NCBI GenBank assembly: GCA_040877285.1
Contig: JBBDNZ010000068.1
Coordinates: 1-29,897, forward strand
Length of the DNA: 29,897 nucleotides
DNA from: CANKHA01 sp040877285
GTDB lineage: Bacteria > Pseudomonadota > Alphaproteobacteria > Rhizobiales > Xanthobacteraceae
Reading direction: 5' to 3'
Shown here piece after piece: positions 1-7,594 of the stretch. Below the pieces are notes generated by a model. The model searched no databases. It saw nothing but the letters and a program-made list of their open reading frames with translations, and was not told the DNA's origin. The translations under genes and the position numbers were made by a program. The stretch's first letter is position 1. Each line of letters begins with the position of its first letter.

Positions 1-346
1 GCAATGCGGCGCCTTTGTCGAAGGCCAAGGTCACCACGCCGCCGGGGGCGTTGCTGGCCGTGAAATTGACCGCCAGCAAGTTCAATACGGCGTCTTTGTC
101 GGCCGGGCTGATGCCACGGTATTTGCAGGAATAAACCCGCTCAAAACGCAGCCCGGTGCGGCAGCGGCGGAATTCCGGCTTGGCGCAGTTGGCGGCCAGC
201 CAATCGAAGCGGTCGAGGCCGAGCACCAGGCGCTTTTCCTGCGGCAGCCAGATAATGTCCGCAACCTTGACCGAAGCGTCCTGCAAATGGGCGGAGACGA
301 CCTCAAGATCGTCCTGGTCCAGCGCGACAAGCTTCAATGGTTCCAT
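1..346 (-). CDS. DUF2948 family protein (partial, C-terminus off the left edge)
   Basis: The reverse strand from the ATG at 346 reads openly to the window edge (115 codons). It begins MEPLKLVALDQDDLEVVSAH and continues with a WLPQEKRLVLGLDRFDW segment and a FERVYSCKYRGI segment. I recognise this as the DUF2948 family of alphaproteobacteria, whose function is unknown. The family usually sits between murA and hisD; murA is indeed the upstream neighbour on the same strand, 132 bp away, so hisD would be expected beyond the left edge. The rest of the protein lies outside the window. No signal peptide or membrane segment is visible, so it should be cytoplasmic. The overlapping minus-strand frame at 82-330 is a shadow. 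The family call rests on sequence recall and gene order. Confidence 0.85.
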   Translation of the reverse strand, partial: MEPLKLVALDQDDLEVVSAHLQDASVKVADIIWLPQEKRLVLGLDRFDWLAANCAKPEFRRCRTGLRFERVYSCKYRGISPADKDAVLNLLAVNFTASNAPGGVVTLAFDKGAAL

Positions 347-445
347 GACGGCGCCTGTCGTTGGTTGGTGTCAGCGCCGTAGTTAGGCACAGCGCAAGCC
401 AGGCGCAAGCCCGAACCCCTGATCGTCATGCCGCGAACTCACCCA

Positions 446-469
446 CCTCTCCCCGCGCGCGGGGAGAGG
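446..469. repeat. 24-bp GC-rich palindrome, copy 1 (downstream of murA)
   Basis: The two 12-base halves (CCTCTCCCCGCG and CGCGGGGAGAGG) are perfect reverse complements. The element lies 9 bases past the murA stop codon, so its transcript could fold into a GC-rich hairpin, but no T-run follows in the minus direction. A near-identical copy with one base changed is at 2127-2150. Dispersed palindromes of this CCTCTCCCC...GGGGAGAGG type are common between genes in Bradyrhizobium-like genomes (recalled, not searched). Confidence 0.8.
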
Positions 470-478
470 AAGAATACC

Positions 479-1768
479 CTAGCCGCTGATCCGCTGGATC
501 GTGGCTCCGCAGGCGGCGAGCTTGTCCTCCAGCCGCTCAAAACCCCGGTCGAGATGATAGACACGATTGACCACGGTCTCGCCTTCGGCGGCGAGCGCGG
601 CGATCACCAGCGACACCGAGGCGCGCAGGTCGGTGGCCATCACCGGCGCGCCCTTCAGGCGGTCCACCCCTTCGATGGTGGCGGTCTGGCCGTCGAGATG
701 GATATGCGCGCCCAAGCGCACCAATTCCTGCACATGCATGAAGCGGTTTTCGAAGATGGTCTCGGTGACCCGCGAGGTGCCCTTGGCGCGCGTCATCAGC
801 GCGATAAGCTGCGCCTGGAGATCGGTGGGGAAGCCGGGGAATGGCGCGGTGCTCACCTCCACCGGGGAAAGGCCGGCGCCGTCGCGGGCGACGCGAATGC
901 CTTTGTTGGTCGCGGAAACGCTGGCGCCGGCCTTGGTCAGGACATCGAGCCCCGCCTGCAACAGTTCCGGCCGCGCGCCTTCCAGCAGCACATCGCCGCC
1001 GGTCATCGCCACCGCCATCGCGTAAGTGCCGGTCTCGATGCGGTCGGGCAGCACGCTGTGGCGCGCGCCATTTAGCTTGCTCACGCCCTCGATCACGATG
1101 CGCGATGTGCCGGCGCCGGAAATTTTCGCGCCCATCTTGTTGAGGCAATCGGCGACGTCGGCGATCTCCGGCTCGCGCGCGGCATTTTCAATCACCGTCG
1201 TGCCGCGGGCGAGCGACGCCGCCATGAGGGCGGTGTGGGTGCCGCCCACCGTCACCTTGGGAAAAACGATCTCGCCGCCGCGCAAGCCCCCGGGCGCGCG
1301 CGCCAGCACATAGCCCGCGTCGATCTCGATCTGCGCGCCGAGCCGCTCCAGCGCCATGATGAGCAGATCGACCGGCCGCGTGCCGATGGCGCAGCCGCCC
1401 GGCAAGGACACTTTCGTCTGGCCCATGCGCGCCAGCAGCGGCGCGATCACCCAAAAGCTCGCGCGCATTTTGGAAACAAGCTCGTACGGCGCGGTGGTGT
1501 CCACGATGCGCGGCGCGGAGATATGCAGCGTCTGGCCGTCGTAGGCCGTCTCGCCGGCGCGCTTGCCTTCGACCATGACATTGACGCCGTGATTGACCAG
1601 GATGCGCTGCAGCAGGCCGACGTCGGCCAGCCGCGGCACGTTCTCCAGGATCAGGGTCTGATCGGTGAGCAGGCTGGCGATCATCAAGGGCAGCGCGGCG
1701 TTCTTCGCGCCCGAGATCGGGATCGTGCCGTGCAGGGCCGGGCCGCCGACAATCCGTATACGATCCAT
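479..1768 (-). CDS. murA: UDP-N-acetylglucosamine 1-carboxyvinyltransferase MurA
   Basis: This cytoplasmic enzyme transfers enolpyruvate from phosphoenolpyruvate to UDP-GlcNAc, the first committed step of peptidoglycan synthesis. The 429-residue product has the usual family length. Visible hallmarks are Lys22-Asn23 in SGAKNAALP, the catalytic Cys126 in LPGGCAIG, the FPTD(L)QAQ motif carrying the catalytic Asp, and DLRASVSLVIAAL near the C-terminus. Because Cys is present, the enzyme should be sensitive to fosfomycin. The frame stays open to 1813, but the ATG at 1768 is preferred: it gives the canonical MDRIRIVGG start and has GGAG 8 bases upstream. DUF2948 follows on the same strand and a small basic ORF precedes it, suggesting one transcription unit. 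Confidence 0.97.
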   Translation of the reverse strand: MDRIRIVGGPALHGTIPISGAKNAALPLMIASLLTDQTLILENVPRLADVGLLQRILVNHGVNVMVEGKRAGETAYDGQTLHISAPRIVDTTAPYELVSKMRASFWVIAPLLARMGQTKVSLPGGCAIGTRPVDLLIMALERLGAQIEIDAGYVLARAPGGLRGGEIVFPKVTVGGTHTALMAASLARGTTVIENAAREPEIADVADCLNKMGAKISGAGTSRIVIEGVSKLNGARHSVLPDRIETGTYAMAVAMTGGDVLLEGARPELLQAGLDVLTKAGASVSATNKGIRVARDGAGLSPVEVSTAPFPGFPTDLQAQLIALMTRAKGTSRVTETIFENRFMHVQELVRLGAHIHLDGQTATIEGVDRLKGAPVMATDLRASVSLVIAALAAEGETVVNRVYHLDRGFERLEDKLAACGATIQRISG

Positions 1769-1890
1769 GTTCACTCCGCGAAAGTTCCGGCGCAATGCCG
1801 GGATTAAGAACACGGCCCGAATTACGGCGGAAGTCGGACGTCGTTCCCCAGACCCGTCAGGACTCTTTTTTGCCGTCCGTAGCGGCCTTC

Positions 1891-2052
1891 CTATTTCCCG
1901 CCCCTAGGGGTCTTTTGCGCGGCGCCCCGCCCACGCGCCTGGGCCTTGCGGCGGCGCAGATTGGCCCGCAGCGCCGCCGCCAAGCGCTCGGTGCGGCCCG
2001 CCTTGCGTGGCGGGCGCCGCGGCGATGAATCCTCGCGCTCTCGGCTTGTCAT
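1891..2052 (-). CDS. Small basic conserved-type protein upstream of murA (53 aa)
   Basis: The 53-codon reading frame runs from the ATG at 2052 to a TAG. The N-terminal third is charged and proline-rich. A central predicted helix (ERLAAALRANLRRRKAQAR, residues 22-40) is followed by a basic tail. About a third of the residues are Arg or Lys. An AAGGGA-like ribosome binding site sits about 5 bases before the ATG. Short proteins with an ERL..ALR.NL.RRKAQ.R core next to murA are, as I recall, widespread in Rhizobiales and of unknown function; nucleic-acid or ribosome binding would fit the charge but is a guess. The open frame continues upstream to 2331, but that part crosses the tRNA-Thr gene in antisense and is not protein. 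Confidence 0.7.
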   Translation of the reverse strand: MTSREREDSSPRRPPRKAGRTERLAAALRANLRRRKAQARGRGAAQKTPRGGK

Positions 2053-2070
2053 GATTTCCCTTAGCGGCAG

Positions 2071-2093
2071 CGCCCCGCTGCGCGCAAGGGGCG
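2071..2093. repeat. Imperfect inverted repeat in the leader of the small basic ORF
   Basis: CGCCCC at 2071-2076 is complementary to GGGGCG at 2088-2093 with an 11-base loop. It lies 18 bases upstream of the small ORF's start codon and could fold in its mRNA leader. It may be a decayed relative of the palindromes at 446 and 2127. No function can be assigned. Confidence 0.35.
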
Positions 2094-2126
2094 AGGCAGG
2101 CATAAGGTTAGCGGCCCGCTGTGTCA

Positions 2127-2150
2127 CCTCTCCCCGCGCGCGGGGGGAGG
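2127..2150. repeat. 24-bp GC-rich palindrome, copy 2
   Basis: This is the second copy of the element at 446-469, identical except that one A of the right arm is G, so one pair of the stem is lost. The preceding bases (TCACCTCTCCCC) are also close to the first copy's flank. It sits between the tRNA-Thr gene and the small basic ORF, so the two copies bracket the small ORF-murA unit. Confidence 0.75.
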
Positions 2151-2228
2151 GTGCGCCCATCCTTGCGAAGGCGAAACCCATGTGGCAGTTTCCGCCGCGT
2201 TGGCGGGCTCTTTCCGCGCACCCTCTTC

Positions 2229-2303
2229 GCTGCCGTAGCTCAGTGGTAGAGCACCCCCTTGGTAAGGGGGAGGTCGTAAGTTCAATCCTTACCGGCAGCA
2301 CCA
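2229..2303 (+). tRNA. tRNA-Thr (anticodon GGT)
   Basis: A full cloverleaf can be drawn. The acceptor stem is GCTGCCG (2229-2235) with CGGCAGC (2293-2299); the D stem is GCTC/GAGC; the anticodon stem is CCCCC/GGGGG; the T stem is GTAAG/CTTAC with loop TTCAATC. Loop TTGGTAA places anticodon GGT at 2261-2263, which reads ACC and ACT (Thr). The discriminator is A2300 and CCA is encoded at 2301-2303. The antisense frame over this gene translates to the familiar spurious VRIELTTSPLPRGCSTTELRQ peptide. Confidence 0.97.
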
Positions 2304-2304
2304 G

Positions 2305-2341
2305 AAAAAAGCGCCGGAGCGTGAGACCCACGTTCCGGCGC
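2305..2341 (-). terminator. Intrinsic terminator of the ring-cleavage operon
   Basis: Read on the minus strand, a 13-pair stem (GCGCCGGA.CGTG against CACG.TCCGGCGC, one mismatch) with a 5-base loop spans 2341-2311. It is followed at once by six T residues (2310-2305). It lies 35 bp after the stop of the binding-protein gene. On the plus strand the same stem follows the tRNA-Thr gene by 10 bases, but without a T-run, so it is less convincing as a terminator in that direction. Confidence 0.9.
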
Positions 2342-2376
2342 TCGTCCTTTCAACTGCGTGCGTTCGGCGGCAGCGT

Positions 2377-3369
2377 TTATTTCTTCGCGGCCATCTCGTG
2401 ATAGCTCACGTCGATGTATTTCTTGGCATCGCCGGCCGGCCCTTTCGAATCGCCGTAGACGCTGCGCAGCTTCAGGACGTTTTCCACGCCCTTGACGCTG
2501 AGCGCGGCGCGCTTGTTCAAGCCGCCCGGCCCGACCAGCCGGTCGTAGATCTTGCTCGCCTCCGCGTCTGAAAGATCCTTGAGGTTGTTCTTCAGCACCG
2601 CGATGGCGCCCGCCTTGTCGGAGAAGACAAAGTCGTTGGCGGCGACGATGGCGCGGGCGAAAGCCTCGACCACTTTCGGATTGGCCTTGGCGTAACTCTT
2701 GCGGACGATGAAGGTGCTGCCCTGGTAGGCGCCGAGCTCTTCGTTGACGTCGCCAAGACGGTTGTAGCCTTTCTCGACCAGCATCAAGTCGTTGGGCGTG
2801 GAGACAATCGCCACCTGCGCCTGCTTTTCTTCCAAGGCTTTTACGCGGGAACGGGTGCCGCCGGTGGAGATGACCTTGTAATCTTTCTCTTTCTCCAGGC
2901 CCGCCTTGTCCTTGATGATCTGATAGAGGACCGTGGAATAGCCCGAGGTCGGCGAGTCGACCGCCGCGGTCTGCCCTTTGATGTCTTTGTAGCTCTTGAT
3001 CTCCGGCCGCGCCATGACGCTGGTCATGCCCTGGTGCACGCCCATGATGGCGATGGCGTCGTAATCGGGGATTTTTATCTCGCTCTCGCCTTCCGTATAG
3101 GCGATGACGTTATCGAACGAAGTGGAGGCAAACTGGTATTTGCCTTGCATCAGGTCTTGCGTCTGTTCCTTGGAGCCGTGCGTGCGCTCGGACGTGGCCT
3201 TGAGCCCCTCCTTTTCGAAGAAGCCTTTTTCGATCGCGGCCCAGGTCACCACGTTGGTCGCTCCGCTAAACGTGGAAATCTTGATTTCGGTCTGGGCAAA
3301 TGCTCCTCCCTGCAGGCCGGCGATCGATCCGGCGGCCAGCAGAAAGGCAACTGCAACTCTATTAAACAT
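2377..3369 (-). CDS. NMT1/THI5-like ABC transporter substrate-binding protein
   Basis: This is a periplasmic solute receptor of 330 residues. Residues 1-25 form a Sec signal peptide (hydrophobic core VAVAFLLAAGSIAGL, cleavage after AFA). The mature part matches the SsuA/TauA/NMT1 class: an EIKISTFSGATNVVTWAAIEKGFF opening strand-helix, then SYKDIKGQTAAVDSPTSGYS in the domain that contacts ligand. The start at 3369 has a strong GGGAGGA site. It is the last gene of an operon with a two-domain extradiol dioxygenase (27 bp upstream) and a FAH-family hydrolase, which suggests the ligand is an aromatic acid or its ring-cleavage product. No permease or ATPase gene is present nearby, so the partner transporter is elsewhere or the receptor serves another role. 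The ligand is unknown. Confidence 0.88.
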   Translation of the reverse strand: MFNRVAVAFLLAAGSIAGLQGGAFAQTEIKISTFSGATNVVTWAAIEKGFFEKEGLKATSERTHGSKEQTQDLMQGKYQFASTSFDNVIAYTEGESEIKIPDYDAIAIMGVHQGMTSVMARPEIKSYKDIKGQTAAVDSPTSGYSTVLYQIIKDKAGLEKEKDYKVISTGGTRSRVKALEEKQAQVAIVSTPNDLMLVEKGYNRLGDVNEELGAYQGSTFIVRKSYAKANPKVVEAFARAIVAANDFVFSDKAGAIAVLKNNLKDLSDAEASKIYDRLVGPGGLNKRAALSVKGVENVLKLRSVYGDSKGPAGDAKKYIDVSYHEMAAKK

Positions 3370-3396
3370 GGTCTTTCCTCCCTCTGTTAAACTTTC

Positions 3397-4320
3397 CTAT
3401 TTTGCAGGCTCGTAACTGGGAATTTCAATCGTCTGATAGCCGCGAATGACCCGCTCCGAGCCGTAGCCCCAGTAGTTCCGCAACGTCTCGGGGCCGTGCG
3501 CCTTCGGATAGAGCGGATTTTCCTGGTGCCAGGGGCGCGGATCGAAATAGCCGAGCGCCTCGTCCTTCATCTGGTCCATCTCGGTGAAGAGCTCCACGCG
3601 CACGAGATCGGTGTGGCGGTGATAGATCGCGATGTTATGGCCGATGATGTGGCGGCCCGGTCCCCAAACCAGATGGATGCCGTTGCCGGCGAGGAAATCG
3701 CAGGCGCGGCGGATGTCGTCCCAATTGTTCACCTCGAAGGCGATGTGATGAAGCTGCGGCTTTTCGTCAACGACGAAATTAACCGTGTGGTGATCGGTGT
3801 TGCAGCGCAGGAAGAAGAAATTATCGTTGCGCGAGTCGGAGACACGAAAGCCGAGCACGTCGGTATAGAAGTTGACGAGCTTGTGCACGTCGGTGACGCG
3901 GTAGGCGACGTGGCCGAGCTTGAGGATGCTGACGGCGCTTTGCATCTTGTCCTGTTTTGGGAAGCTATACTCGGCATAGAGATCGACCGGCGTGCCCTTG
4001 GGATCGGTGAAGTTCACCGCCTCTTTGACGCCGGGCGAGATGCCCTTGCGCCGTTCGCACTTGACGCCTTCCTTTTGCAGCGCCTTGACCACGTCGTTGA
4101 GATCGGTGCCGGGCGCCACCTGAAACGACAGCCGGGTCAGTTGCCCGCGCTTGCCGCGCTCCAGTTCAACGGCTTCCAGGCCGACCTTCGTGGCGAGGAA
4201 GACGCGATCCTTTGAACGCTCGATGACGCTTAAGCCCAGGACGCGGCTGTAATAGTCGATCTGCCCGTCCAGGTCCTCGGTCGAGAGTGTCGCGTGGCCT
4301 AGTCTTCTTACCTGGATCAT
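3397..4320 (-). CDS. Two-domain VOC-family extradiol ring-cleavage dioxygenase
   Basis: This is a predicted Fe(II)-dependent type I extradiol dioxygenase (catechol 2,3-dioxygenase class) of 307 residues with two glyoxalase/VOC modules. The N-terminal module covers about residues 5-118 (LGHATLSTEDLDGQIDYYSRVLGL). The catalytic C-terminal module covers about 132-250. Candidate metal ligands, in the right order and spacing, are His137 (LGHVAYRV), His192 (LHHIAFEV) and Glu243 (VRVELFTE). The module also has the usual FYTDVLGFRVSD helix and GPGRHIIGHN stretch. The tail after 255 (PRPWHQENPLYPK) resembles the C-terminal extension of ring-cleavage enzymes. It lies between a FAH-type hydrolase (25 bp gap) and a binding protein (27 bp gap), which fits a meta-cleavage pathway. 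The exact catechol substrate cannot be read from sequence. Confidence 0.87.
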   Translation of the reverse strand: MIQVRRLGHATLSTEDLDGQIDYYSRVLGLSVIERSKDRVFLATKVGLEAVELERGKRGQLTRLSFQVAPGTDLNDVVKALQKEGVKCERRKGISPGVKEAVNFTDPKGTPVDLYAEYSFPKQDKMQSAVSILKLGHVAYRVTDVHKLVNFYTDVLGFRVSDSRNDNFFFLRCNTDHHTVNFVVDEKPQLHHIAFEVNNWDDIRRACDFLAGNGIHLVWGPGRHIIGHNIAIYHRHTDLVRVELFTEMDQMKDEALGYFDPRPWHQENPLYPKAHGPETLRNYWGYGSERVIRGYQTIEIPSYEPAK

Positions 4321-4345
4321 CTCAATCTCCTTGGAGCGCCGCGCC

Positions 4346-5224
4346 TTACGCGCCGGCGGCGTGCGCTCTCACTTCAATTTTCAATTCCCCGATGGCATCG
4401 CATCGCGCGCTGATGACGTCGCCCGGCTTGACCGGAGAAACGCCTTCCGGCGTTCCGGTGAAATAAACGTCGCCGGGATAGAGCGTATAGAAGGACGAGG
4501 CGAATTCGATCAGCCGCGCGATGTCGTAGATCAAGTCTTTCGTCCGCGCGGTCTGGCGCAGCTCGCCGTTCACGGAAAGCGTGGCGGTAAGATCGGCAGG
4601 GTTCGCGATCTCGTCGGCGGTCACCATCCACGGACCGAGCGGCGAATAGCCGTCGATGGACTTGCGGAAGCTGCGGTCTTCCGTTCCGCGCGTGGTCATG
4701 TCGAGACCGAGGCAATAGCCGGCGACATAGTCCAGCGCCTTTTCCTTCGGTATGTCGCTGCCCTGCTTGCCGATGATGACCACGATTTCCAACTCATGCT
4801 CGTTGCGGCGATCGGGAAAGCGGATCGGAATTCCTTCCGACGGACCGACCACCGAGGAATTGGCTTTGAGAAAAATACCGGCTTCGCCGATCTTGGACGA
4901 GTTCCGCTTCGGCGCCTGCGGTGCGGCTTCGCGCCGCGCCGCCATTTCCGCCACATGCTTGGCGTAATTCGTGGGCGCGGCCATGACTTTCGAGGGCCGC
5001 GCGACCGGCGATAGCAATTTGACCTGAGAAATAGGTTTGCCCGGCGCCTTGGCCGCCATGTCCTCGATGCGCCGGCGCCACTCCGGCAAAGCGGCAATGA
5101 CGGGGTCTCCCTTCATATCATAGCGCGCCGACGCTCTGATTTTCTCCTGCGCTTCGGTCACGTCATGGACCATGTCACCGACCACCACACCCAACCGGTC
5201 CTCGTCAAAACGGCACAACTTCAT
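4346..5224 (-). CDS. Fumarylacetoacetate hydrolase (FAH) family protein
   Basis: This 292-residue cytoplasmic enzyme belongs to the FAH superfamily, whose members cleave or isomerise C-C bonds of acylpyruvates and ring-cleavage products with a divalent metal. The short N-terminal domain (residues 1-75) is followed by the catalytic domain from KVMAAPTNYAKHV. Predicted metal ligands are Glu144 and Glu146 (HELEIVVIIG) and Asp175 (GYCLGLDMTTRG). FTGTPEGVSPVKPGD is the conserved C-terminal loop. It is first in the operon with the dioxygenase and binding protein, so it probably processes the dioxygenase product, for example as a 2-hydroxyhepta-2,4-diene-dioate isomerase or a hydrolase. The start at 5224 gives MKLCRFDEDRLGVV, a typical family beginning; the ribosome binding site is weak. 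Confidence 0.88.
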   Translation of the reverse strand: MKLCRFDEDRLGVVVGDMVHDVTEAQEKIRASARYDMKGDPVIAALPEWRRRIEDMAAKAPGKPISQVKLLSPVARPSKVMAAPTNYAKHVAEMAARREAAPQAPKRNSSKIGEAGIFLKANSSVVGPSEGIPIRFPDRRNEHELEIVVIIGKQGSDIPKEKALDYVAGYCLGLDMTTRGTEDRSFRKSIDGYSPLGPWMVTADEIANPADLTATLSVNGELRQTARTKDLIYDIARLIEFASSFYTLYPGDVYFTGTPEGVSPVKPGDVISARCDAIGELKIEVRAHAAGA

Positions 5225-5330
5225 GTCATCGGCACCCTTTACTTTCGCATGATAGACAACATTTGCACCGGCAGCCAGCAGGACAACGGCAAGATTCTCC
5301 TCGCATTCTCCCGGCCAAGTTCTTAGCGAC

Positions 5331-7481
5331 CTAAGCTGGCGCCCGCCGCGGCTCCGGGCCGTTTATTCCCATGACGCACTGAAGCCAATTCAATGCCGCC
5401 GCGAGCCGCGTTGCGATGGGGTGTTTTGCCGTGCGCTCATACCAGCCAGGCATCCGCTGCCGCAACAGCGAGACACCTTCGGCGTGGAGCCAAGCCGCGT
5501 TCACCAGCGCGGTCAGCAGCCAGGCGAGATAGAAATAACGCGGCGAGATCAAGAAGCAGAGACTAACCAGATGCTGCGCCAGCGTCGCGCCCGCGACCAG
5601 GCGCAGCCAAGAATCGAAGTTCCTGCCGCGCAACGCGACATAAGCAAGAATGATGATGCCTGCCGCATGCAGCGGAATCAGCAGTGGAGATTCGGCCGGG
5701 CCGGAAAGCCAGCGCGCGATCTGAGACGCGGCGCGTGAAACATGGTCGCCGGCGAAATCGAGCCGCAACAATTCCCATAGGGCCATCGGCCAGGCGGCGG
5801 GCGGCATCAGCAAGACTTGCGGAAGATTGGCGTTGCTGCTGAACGGCACGAAGACGCCGCCGAAAACCCAATTGTGCAAGGCCATGCTCAAGACCGGCAC
5901 GAAGCCGATGCACAGGCCGGCAAGCCGCGGCCACTGCCGTTGATACAATGCGGCAAGCCCCGCGCCGGCCAGCAGCACGCCGGCCAGCGGCGCGAGATTG
6001 GGCCGCAAGAAAACACAGAGCGCGAACAGCAGCGCCCCGCCGAACGCCGGCGCAAAGCGATTCGGCGGGCCGGCAGACATCCAGCCGACGATCGGCAGCA
6101 GTCCGCACGTGAAGAGAATGGCGGCGGCCGGGTCGGCAAAGCCGCGCGCCGCCCAAGCGGAATAATGAAAGAAGCTGGAACCGAACAGCGCACCGGCCGG
6201 TATCGCCACAAAGAGGATAATAAGCGCGAGCGCCCAGCGCGGCGGCAGAAAGCGGCGGAAGACCGCAAAACAGACGATGGGAAACAGCAGGATCAGCGAC
6301 AGATAGCCGAAATGACTATCGCCGAAGATGAATCGTTCAAGCGCATAGAAATAGCGAAGACCGGGGCCGCCATAATAGAAGACGTTTTCCTGGCCGCGCA
6401 GCGCCTGCATGAGATCGCCATGCAGTAGATGCTGCGCGATCAGACGTCCCCATCCTTCGTAGATGAGCCCGTCGTCGCCGCCGTCGTACGGCCGCCAGCC
6501 GTTGATGAAACTCAGATCGTCGACGGCGATGGCGAGCAGGCTCGCGGCGATGAGGGCGAAGGGCAAAATCGTTTTGCGCGGACGCCAGCGCACGAGCAAT
6601 CCAAGCACCGTCAGCACGCCTCCGAGCATCAAAGCGTTTTCAGCGAATTGCTGAATTCTCACCTTTAGCGGCGGGGAAAGTTCCATTGCCAGCGTGCCGG
6701 GCTTGATCGCCACTCCGAAGATACGGCGGCCCGCGTCATTTTCTTCAATCGTCCGGCATGCGCCGTCCGGCTGCCGCAAGGGCGTGAAGCGCTCGCCCTC
6801 GCCTTCCCACAGCAGCGTTCCCCGCCAGCACAATTCACCGCCGGCGAATTCCGCCGGCATCTGGTACATCACGAACCACGGCAGCAGCAGTTGCCAGCGG
6901 CGCCACCCCATCCAGAAGCGGCGGTCGCGCGAGCGGCGCTGGAGCTCGCCTTCGTCATAAAAATTGTACTTGGCCTCATTGATGAAACCGAGGTGCAGCC
7001 AGACCGGATCGGAAAAGTCGATCTCCGATACGCGCCGCGAATATTTCGGCGAATCGAAAATGCCGTCGGCGGAAAAGGCGAAGGTGCGGTCGGGGTAACC
7101 GCCGCCGGAGCTACCGAGGTCCTTCGGATATCGCGCGGCATATTCCGCGGCCATGAAGCGATAGGCGTCGGCCGGCAAGCCGCGCTCCAGGGCTTTGTCC
7201 GGTCCGCCGGGGCGGAAGAGATTGTGCCCTTCTTCGATGCGCGGGGGCGCGAGAACAATCTGTCCGGCGATGGCAATGGCCACCACCGCCGCGGCCGCGA
7301 GCCACATTTTCAGGCGCGCCGTCACTTCGCCGGTAAATATGAGCACCGCCGCAATGACGAGCAGCGCATAGCCGAACAAATGGTTGACCGGCAGGCCGAC
7401 GGCGGCGAGTGCAAGAGCCAATGCCGCCAGCCGGCGCCACGGTTCGAACCGCCCGGCCCTGGCCGTATCGGAGGAGGTCAT
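5331..7481 (-). CDS. Large polytopic membrane protein, GT-C glycosyltransferase-like
   Basis: This 716-residue inner-membrane protein has two hydrophobic N-terminal segments (about residues 15-85) and a hydrophilic, probably periplasmic domain of about 190 residues (90-280). A second membrane bundle follows, with about ten helices to residue 660. The first loop of that bundle carries Asp-rich DDLSFINGWRPYDGGDDG and then YEGWGR and FYYGGPGLRYF (about 320-370). Acidic residues in this loop are typical of GT-C enzymes, which use polyprenyl-phosphate sugars, but I cannot place it in a numbered GT family. It is divergent from the sugar cassette at 7595, with 113 bp between starts, and probably cooperates with it. 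No strong ribosome binding site precedes 7481. Polymerase- or flippase-type roles are not excluded. Confidence 0.7.
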   Translation of the reverse strand: MTSSDTARAGRFEPWRRLAALALALAAVGLPVNHLFGYALLVIAAVLIFTGEVTARLKMWLAAAAVVAIAIAGQIVLAPPRIEEGHNLFRPGGPDKALERGLPADAYRFMAAEYAARYPKDLGSSGGGYPDRTFAFSADGIFDSPKYSRRVSEIDFSDPVWLHLGFINEAKYNFYDEGELQRRSRDRRFWMGWRRWQLLLPWFVMYQMPAEFAGGELCWRGTLLWEGEGERFTPLRQPDGACRTIEENDAGRRIFGVAIKPGTLAMELSPPLKVRIQQFAENALMLGGVLTVLGLLVRWRPRKTILPFALIAASLLAIAVDDLSFINGWRPYDGGDDGLIYEGWGRLIAQHLLHGDLMQALRGQENVFYYGGPGLRYFYALERFIFGDSHFGYLSLILLFPIVCFAVFRRFLPPRWALALIILFVAIPAGALFGSSFFHYSAWAARGFADPAAAILFTCGLLPIVGWMSAGPPNRFAPAFGGALLFALCVFLRPNLAPLAGVLLAGAGLAALYQRQWPRLAGLCIGFVPVLSMALHNWVFGGVFVPFSSNANLPQVLLMPPAAWPMALWELLRLDFAGDHVSRAASQIARWLSGPAESPLLIPLHAAGIIILAYVALRGRNFDSWLRLVAGATLAQHLVSLCFLISPRYFYLAWLLTALVNAAWLHAEGVSLLRQRMPGWYERTAKHPIATRLAAALNWLQCVMGINGPEPRRAPA

Positions 7482-7594
7482 TCCGGGGCTATCTCATAGA
7501 CGACGGGAGCAGGCTGACCGGCCTTGCGTAGCATGGCGATTTGGCTCAAATCCATCCTGGCGGGCGCAAATTCCTCGACAATCCGGGTGGCATC

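Noticed and set aside
428..1075. 215-codon plus-strand frame opposite murA
   Set aside because: Arg/His/Gly-rich shadow typical of GC-rich DNA; murA on the other strand is certain.
2053..2331. N-terminal extension of the small basic ORF (minus strand to 2331)
   Set aside because: It reads through the tRNA-Thr gene in antisense and gives the well-known false VRIELTTSPLPRG peptide.
5225..5330. Promoter for the ring-cleavage operon (TGGCTG-17-TATCAT on the minus strand)
   Set aside because: The -35 box is too poor to call by eye.
7541..7594. ATG at 7541 as the start of the Gfo/Idh/MocA gene
   Set aside because: The 18 extra residues do not belong to the family and have no ribosome binding site; the GTG at 7595 fits better.
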